Shown here: piece after piece, positions 5,895-9,575 of the stretch
Position numbering within the stretch: position 1 is the stretch's first letter
Layout: every line of letters starts with the position of its first letter
Assembly: GCA_964644845.1 (NCBI GenBank)
Contig: CAZXXS010000015.1
Location: 1 to 9,575, forward strand
Source of the DNA: Geothermovivens sp964644845
GTDB lineage: Bacteria; Zhuqueibacterota; Zhuqueibacteria; Oleimicrobiales; Geothermoviventaceae
DNA: 9,575 nt
Direction of reading: 5' to 3'
Translations under genes and position numbers: made by a program
The notes under the pieces: generated by a model
What the model saw: only the letters and a program-made list of their open reading frames with translations
Database searches by the model: none
Told to the model about the DNA's origin: nothing

Positions 5895-8591
5895 CTACCG
5901 TTCCTCGGCGCTACCGGCGAGACCAGGATCCAGGGTAAGCCACGTGCGGCCGCTCCAGCCGATCATCCCCGTCAGTACCTTGCCAGCGTCACGGCCGGAC
6001 CACTCCGTGTGCATCACACCGAGGACGCCTGGGTTCCGCACGCTGTAGCGAGCCAGCGTTTTTTCCCAAAGCTGGTGATTGGCTGGATCGTCCCAGGGAC
6101 AGCCCACGAGACGGAAGCCGCGCTCCAGAAAGAAGGCGGCGCCCTTGTCGATCAAGTCCACATCCCCTGGTTTGTTGGCCTCGTAGAACCAGTGCGCCAT
6201 GACGATTCCGCGAGGCAGGTAGTCGGCGGTCTGATCAAGCTGTTTGTAACCCGCGTTGTGGAACGGGTTCACGCTGTCCGCCCAAAGCAGCGCTTCCACG
6301 CCGGGATCTACCCGGACGACGTCGTCGTAGGCCCGGGTGAGCTGATTGGCGAAAAGACGGTAACCCGGTAATCCGGTACGCAGGCAGCGGGAGTCCCCCT
6401 TCACAAGCCCAACCTCGTCGTTACCCAGGTGAATTGCCATCGGCCCGAAGGTCTGAATGACCTCACGGACGGCCCTCTCGTGCGCCGCGTACACTGCCTC
6501 TTCGGCGGGACAAGCCTTCACGTAGCGGTGCTCACGTCGGTCCACGATGTCTGCGGTGAGGTAGGCGACACCGTGCCGTGGTACAGATCCTCCCTTGAGG
6601 GCAACCAGTACGGGCGGTTCCACCGAAAGCACGTCCCAGTCGAGGCCGCGCTTGTAGATTTTCCGCTGAGAATCGCCCACTGGAGCAGACGCGAGCAAAG
6701 GTTTCGTGCTGGGGATGTCCAGCAGCCGCTCCACGGGCAATTCGGCGCAGCCGTCTTCAAAACGAACCGGCTCATCCTGAAGGTAGACACCTTCACGCCC
6801 GTCCTTGCCCGCAGGTAGCGGCACGTACGGAATCGGTTGAAGATGGTAGCGTCGCAGGAATTCGAACACCTTGCGCAGGCGTGCTTTCACCGCCGGGTCG
6901 TCGAGGTGGTAGAACCCGCTGCTCGGGAAACTGACGGCGTTGTACTTCAAGTCAACCAAGGTGAGGATTCGTATCCTGTCCGAGTCGGGCAGGTCTTCGC
7001 TCAAGTGGACGTAGGCGCTGCGGATCCGGTAGGTGGGCCAATCCGACACCTCAGCGGCGGGCCACACCGAGTCCTGGACCGCCAGCCAGCGGCAGGTGAC
7101 GAGCGCGTTGTGGAGCCCCCGTTCTGACGCTCCCACAACCACTGCCCGCTTGCCGCTTACGCGCATCCAGTACGCTTCCGGGTTCGGCACAGTGCGCGGC
7201 ACGGGGAATCCCAGACCACGCAGCGCGACGGAATCTTCCAAGGTCGCGAAAACCAGCCGTGCGGAGGCCGGGTCCGGAACAGTGCGGAGAACCACGCCCA
7301 GACGCTCTTCGGCCGTGGCCAGAAATCGCTCCAGGTCCGGCTGGCAACGGGTGTGGGAAGTCATCCAGTACGTGCCTTTGAGGTGAAAAGCTGGTCCCTG
7401 CAGCGGAACAACCCGTTTGAGCCGTGGCAGGACGCTTTCGTAGATTGTGCCTTTCCTGGAAGACCAGCGTCGGTAACGCTCCAGCACGTCGGCCAGCCGT
7501 GTCCGGTAGAACGCCGGAACGTTGCCGTACTCGGCTGAGCGCGCCAAATGAAAATCGAAGCACTTCCAGATCTGGAGGCGGGCCCAACCGGGCAGGTTTC
7601 CGCTCTCTGGCCTCGGAATCTCTTTGAAGGTAGCGAGCAGAGCCTCCAAGCGGGGGGCTCGTCCGTTGTACAGCCAACCCAACTGACTCAGCTCTTTCCC
7701 ATCCCGCTGCACGACGACGCGCAGAAAGTGTTCCCCTGGGAGCAACGCTTGTGAAGGCACGAAAACGGTGTCTCCCAGTTCACCCCTTGCGCTGTACTCT
7801 GCCCAGTTCCCGTCGGGGCTCAAGACTTCGAGTGTGGCCGGGAGGGGTTCAGGGAGAAGCTCCACGTGAAAAGTACGACCGAGGGTTACCAGCCAGCCAC
7901 CGCGAGCCCGGGCCACAGTCGGCCTGAGAAAGTGCGGCAAGCCCCTGCGCACAATCTCGCGCGCGTGTTCGACTCCCAGAAAGCGGAAGTAGAATCCCCA
8001 CCTGCCGAACCCCTCGGAGATTTTCAGAAGGAAGAGGTTGTCTCCTGCCCGCAGGTGCGTTAGGAGGTAGTCACGGTCCGGCTCGTCGGTGCCGGGCATG
8101 TTCCGATCCAGAATCAAGCGGCCGTTTTGCCAGACCCGAACCCCGTCGTTCGAGGAAAGTGCCAGGACCACGTCCCGGGCACGATTTGTACGGACCACGC
8201 AGGCGGCGTAGGCCACCGACGAGTCGTTCGGCGTAAACACGTCGTCGAGAACCACCTCCGGGAAGAAGCTGCGGATTCGACGCCACCTGACGATCCGCCC
8301 ATCCGGACGCCGCACCGTCTGCCCTTCCGTGGGCAACACACGGCCTTCCCCGCCGAAGTCTGCTAAGTAGTCCCGGTAGAAGCCCAGGGAAGTGGAGTCG
8401 TGTCTGTACTCTTTGATACCGGGTGGTAAGGGATTCGGAAACGGCCCGCACACCAACCACTCGCGGAAGAACTGACCCAGGGGAGGCCCTTCGTAGACCG
8501 GAGGTCCTTGGGGTGTGGTCGTCTTTTGGGACTGCACGTTAGAAGCGCTTGCAGCGAGCACGACGAAGCAAACAGCGAGGAAGCGTTTCAT
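5895..8591 (-). CDS. secreted multidomain GH20-type beta-hexosaminidase-like protein
   Basis: The product is 898 aa. GGGAGG lies 8 nt before the ATG, and MKRFLAVCFV plus LAASA forms a signal peptide cleaved near residue 16. Residues about 40-210 (WLVCGPFPNP, later LSSNDGVRVWQNG) look like a PA14-like or carbohydrate-binding beta-sandwich. Residues about 230-310 look like a second beta domain, followed by a helical linker. Residues about 400-505 resemble the GH20 accessory domain that precedes the barrel (EAYWMRVSGKRAVVVGASERGLHNAL). The barrel starts near 525 (LVDLKYNAVSF). HLGNDE at 721-726 aligns with the GH20 HxGGDE motif, giving D725 as the probable oxazoline-stabilising Asp and E726 as acid/base. 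W770-A-D772 fits the later Trp-x-Asp. In GH20 these cleave terminal GlcNAc or GalNAc by substrate-assisted catalysis; the exact substrate is unknown here. Oddities are N724 for the usual Gly and a segment of about 85 residues, apparently inserted, before CPAEEAVY (694-701). It has its own strong promoter. Confidence 0.82.
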   Translation of the reverse strand: MKRFLAVCFVVLAASASNVQSQKTTTPQGPPVYEGPPLGQFFREWLVCGPFPNPLPPGIKEYRHDSTSLGFYRDYLADFGGEGRVLPTEGQTVRRPDGRIVRWRRIRSFFPEVVLDDVFTPNDSSVAYAACVVRTNRARDVVLALSSNDGVRVWQNGRLILDRNMPGTDEPDRDYLLTHLRAGDNLFLLKISEGFGRWGFYFRFLGVEHAREIVRRGLPHFLRPTVARARGGWLVTLGRTFHVELLPEPLPATLEVLSPDGNWAEYSARGELGDTVFVPSQALLPGEHFLRVVVQRDGKELSQLGWLYNGRAPRLEALLATFKEIPRPESGNLPGWARLQIWKCFDFHLARSAEYGNVPAFYRTRLADVLERYRRWSSRKGTIYESVLPRLKRVVPLQGPAFHLKGTYWMTSHTRCQPDLERFLATAEERLGVVLRTVPDPASARLVFATLEDSVALRGLGFPVPRTVPNPEAYWMRVSGKRAVVVGASERGLHNALVTCRWLAVQDSVWPAAEVSDWPTYRIRSAYVHLSEDLPDSDRIRILTLVDLKYNAVSFPSSGFYHLDDPAVKARLRKVFEFLRRYHLQPIPYVPLPAGKDGREGVYLQDEPVRFEDGCAELPVERLLDIPSTKPLLASAPVGDSQRKIYKRGLDWDVLSVEPPVLVALKGGSVPRHGVAYLTADIVDRREHRYVKACPAEEAVYAAHERAVREVIQTFGPMAIHLGNDEVGLVKGDSRCLRTGLPGYRLFANQLTRAYDDVVRVDPGVEALLWADSVNPFHNAGYKQLDQTADYLPRGIVMAHWFYEANKPGDVDLIDKGAAFFLERGFRLVGCPWDDPANHQLWEKTLARYSVRNPGVLGVMHTEWSGRDAGKVLTGMIGWSGRTWLTLDPGLAGSAEER

Positions 8592-8677
8592 GCTGGAGGC
8601 CTCCCGTGGCCGTCGTTTGCAAAGAAGAAACCACTCGTTCGGAAGGAATGCTGCTCTGCTGCCCCACGCGTGCAGGG

Positions 8678-8706
8678 AATCTAAGGAAATCCGAGAGCGT
8701 TGTCAA
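8678..8706 (-). promoter_or_regulatory. sigma70-like promoter of the GH20-type gene
   Basis: The minus strand reads a perfect -35 TTGACA (8706-8701), a 17-bp spacer, then TAGATT (8683-8678), which matches 4 of 6 of the -10 consensus. Transcription would start near 8671, giving a leader of about 80 nt to the ATG at 8591. The leader includes GGAGGCCTCC (8604-8595), a perfect palindrome overlapping the ribosome binding site. Confidence 0.65.
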
Positions 8707-8838
8707 GTCGCAGAAAGCCCCAGGGATTCCCCTCATCTTCGCGTGTGCGAACTCGCGGGCCCCTCAGAGCCGCCTGGCTTTCGTTGGCAAAATCGTTTTC
8801 CAGGCAGGGCGTGAGCTTGAGATTCGCTCTGTGTTTCC

Positions 8839-8861
8839 GCCGGGGATCGAAAATCCCCGGC
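8839..8861. repeat. perfect 9-bp palindromic hairpin, GCCGGGGAT / ATCCCCGGC
   Basis: The arms at 8839-8847 and 8853-8861 are perfectly complementary around CGAAA. The hairpin lies about 130 bp upstream of the -35 of the GH20-type promoter, with no T-tract on either side. Its core is the same as in the hairpin at 262-284 at the other end of the window, which suggests a dispersed palindrome. Confidence 0.55.
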
Positions 8862-9036
8862 TGATTCAGGCAAGATCCAGTCGAAGTCGCTTGAGTTTCG
8901 AACCCGCCTTAGCCGCTTTTCGCCCGACATAACCCTGGAATTCAATTCCCAGGTGATCCAGACACAGTCCCAAACTTCCAGCTTTGCCCCTTGCTCGCAG
9001 GAGGCTCGTTCACTGTGCAGGCCAGGTTGAACGCTC

Positions 9037-9079
9037 AGGCACAGCTTGTGCGTTGGAACAACCGTTACCTGCTGTGCCT
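9037..9079. repeat. nested inverted repeat with 9-bp outer stem
   Basis: AGGCACAGC (9037-9045) pairs perfectly with GCTGTGCCT (9071-9079). The 25-nt interval contains a small inner stem, GTTG-GAA-CAAC (9052-9062). The left arm can instead fold locally as GCACA-GCT-TGTGC (9039-9051). There is no adjacent gene start or T-tract. Confidence 0.45.
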
Positions 9080-9125
9080 TGCGGAGGGACTCCTGACACA
9101 AGGCTCTGGTCAATCCCTTAGAAGG

Positions 9126-9183
9126 TTTGTGAAAAAAGCCCGAACCACCGAGACTCAGAGCGCACGGAGGAAACACGCAGGGC
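9126..9183 (+). repeat. left arm of an inverted pair of GAG-phased repeats
   Basis: After TTTGTGAAAAAAGC the sequence has GAG triplets recurring every 8-9 nt (CCGAGACT, CAGAGCGCA, CGGAGGAAA), then CGCAGGG. The same order of elements occurs in reverse complement at 9370-9430, with 17 of 22 bases identical across the phased block. I recall similar ACAGAG-phased intergenic repeats in many bacterial genomes, but cannot confirm membership here. Confidence 0.5.
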
Positions 9184-9310
9184 GAGCCAACGCCGTCTGC
9201 TGTTGAGCAACGAGAGAACGGTAATGCTAACCATTCCGGTCAGGGAAATGAGCGCTTACGTAACAGTGGGGTTTCATTCGAGTTGCACCAACCTTTCGTG
9301 TGCGGCATAG

Positions 9311-9341
9311 GCTACATGCCCCTGCGAAGCTGGCATGTAGC
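9311..9341. repeat. perfect 10-bp inverted repeat
   Basis: GCTACATGCC (9311-9320) pairs with GGCATGTAGC (9332-9341) across 11 nt. The left arm's ATGCC can also pair with an upstream GGCAT (9304-9308), so again two exclusive folds exist. It lies inside the interval bounded by the GAG-phased repeat pair (9126-9183 and 9370-9430). Confidence 0.5.
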
Positions 9342-9369
9342 ACTCGGACGGCCCATCTGTGCACGCAGT

Positions 9370-9430
9370 TCCCTGCGCGGCCTCTGTGCCCTCCGAGCCT
9401 CTGTAGTTTGTCTGCGCTTTTTCACAAGGC
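9370..9430 (-). repeat. right arm of the inverted pair of GAG-phased repeats
   Basis: On the minus strand, CTTGTGAAAAAGC is followed by ACAGAGGCT, CGGAGGGCA, CAGAGG and then CGCAGGG, the same series as the arm at 9126-9183. About 190 bp separate the two arms. No transposase or clean target-site duplication is visible, though CACAAGGCTC occurs as a direct repeat at 9097-9106 and 9423-9432. Confidence 0.5.
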
Positions 9431-9575
9431 TCCTAATTCGCCCGGACAACACAGGAATTGCGTGGCACCACGTTACCCCGCATCAAGGCTCCCGGCAACC
9501 GAGCGAAAACCTACCTGCACGGCGCGTCCAATCAGCAACGGAAGTACCCGAAATCTGTTCCTAGAAGCTTTCGCC

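Larger units (their letters stand above)
8712..9575. other. non-coding stretch upstream of the GH20-type gene
   Basis: No gene is supported. The longest frame, 8733-9176 on the minus strand, has no recognisable motif and passes through two strong palindromes. Besides the repeats listed separately, it holds GCCTGG / CCAGGC near 8771-8813, GGAATT-C-AATTCC (8937-8949), the palindrome TTACGTAA near 9256, CGTGG-CA-CCACG (9461-9472), and AAGGCTC three times (9100-9106, 9426-9432, 9486-9492). A minus-strand frame entering from the right edge stops at 9475-9473 after 33 codons and could be the tail of a gene, but there is no independent support. Confidence 0.55.

Noticed and set aside
8733..9176. 147-codon minus-strand open frame upstream of the GH20-type gene
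   Set aside because: Composition unlike a protein family and it crosses perfect palindromes at 8839-8861 and 9037-9079. It does end just before the promoter, so it is the least unlikely of the rejected frames.
9097..9432. CACAAGGCTC direct repeats as target-site duplication of a mobile element
   Set aside because: The left copy is about 20 bp outside the left inverted arm while the right copy overlaps the right arm, so they do not flank the element cleanly.
9283..9564. 93-codon plus-strand open frame
   Set aside because: Its middle (LRGLCALRASVVCL) is simply the translation of the GAG-phased repeat read on the opposite strand.
9473..9574. 33-codon minus-strand frame entering from the right edge
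   Set aside because: Could be the end of a gene, but this length open at an edge is expected by chance and the residues show no family signature.
1..9575. CRISPR array, transposase, toxin-antitoxin or phage defence genes
   Set aside because: No regularly spaced repeats of array type and no protein motif of these systems was found.

Overview
The window is bacterial, roughly 55-60% G+C by eye. It carries three long genes, all on the minus strand and all with N-terminal signal peptides, separated by unusually long non-coding stretches: about 2.8 kb of 9.6 kb is non-coding. The GWxTD-domain protein family, together with secreted glycosidases of uncharacterised type, points to the Acidobacteria / Ignavibacteria / Calditrichaeota / KSB1-like part of the tree. 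That is inferred from family distribution as I remember it; no rRNA or marker gene is present to settle it.

Layout, in the direction of transcription (right to left). Positions 8712-9575 hold no convincing gene but contain several strong inverted repeats and a pair of inverted, GAG-phased repeats. A sigma70-like promoter (8706-8678, perfect TTGACA, 17-bp spacer) drives a secreted multidomain protein with a GH20 beta-hexosaminidase-type catalytic domain (8591-5895). After about 200 bp with a perfect hairpin and a G-rich stretch comes a secreted GH127 / DUF1680-type glycosidase (5690-3903), which keeps the E-x-C and C-C residues of the zinc-thiolate active site. After a 744-bp gap with several palindromes comes a secreted TPR plus GWxTD-domain protein (3158-873). 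Positions 164-872 are again non-coding and hairpin-rich. A second promoter of the same form (163-135, TTGACA, 17-bp spacer, TAGCTT) reads toward the left edge, where an ATG with a plausible ribosome binding site opens a gene of which only 13 codons are visible.

How the genes may work together: the two enzymes look like exported exo-glycosidases acting on a complex glycan, for example an arabinose- or amino-sugar-containing polysaccharide or glycoprotein. The GWxTD protein is exported too, but its biochemical role is unknown. There is no transporter, SusCD pair, sensor or regulator in the window, so it is not a complete polysaccharide-utilisation locus. The long gaps suggest three separately transcribed genes rather than one tight operon. 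I see no CRISPR array, transposase, rRNA, tRNA or prophage gene. The most unusual material is in the non-coding DNA, not in the gene content.
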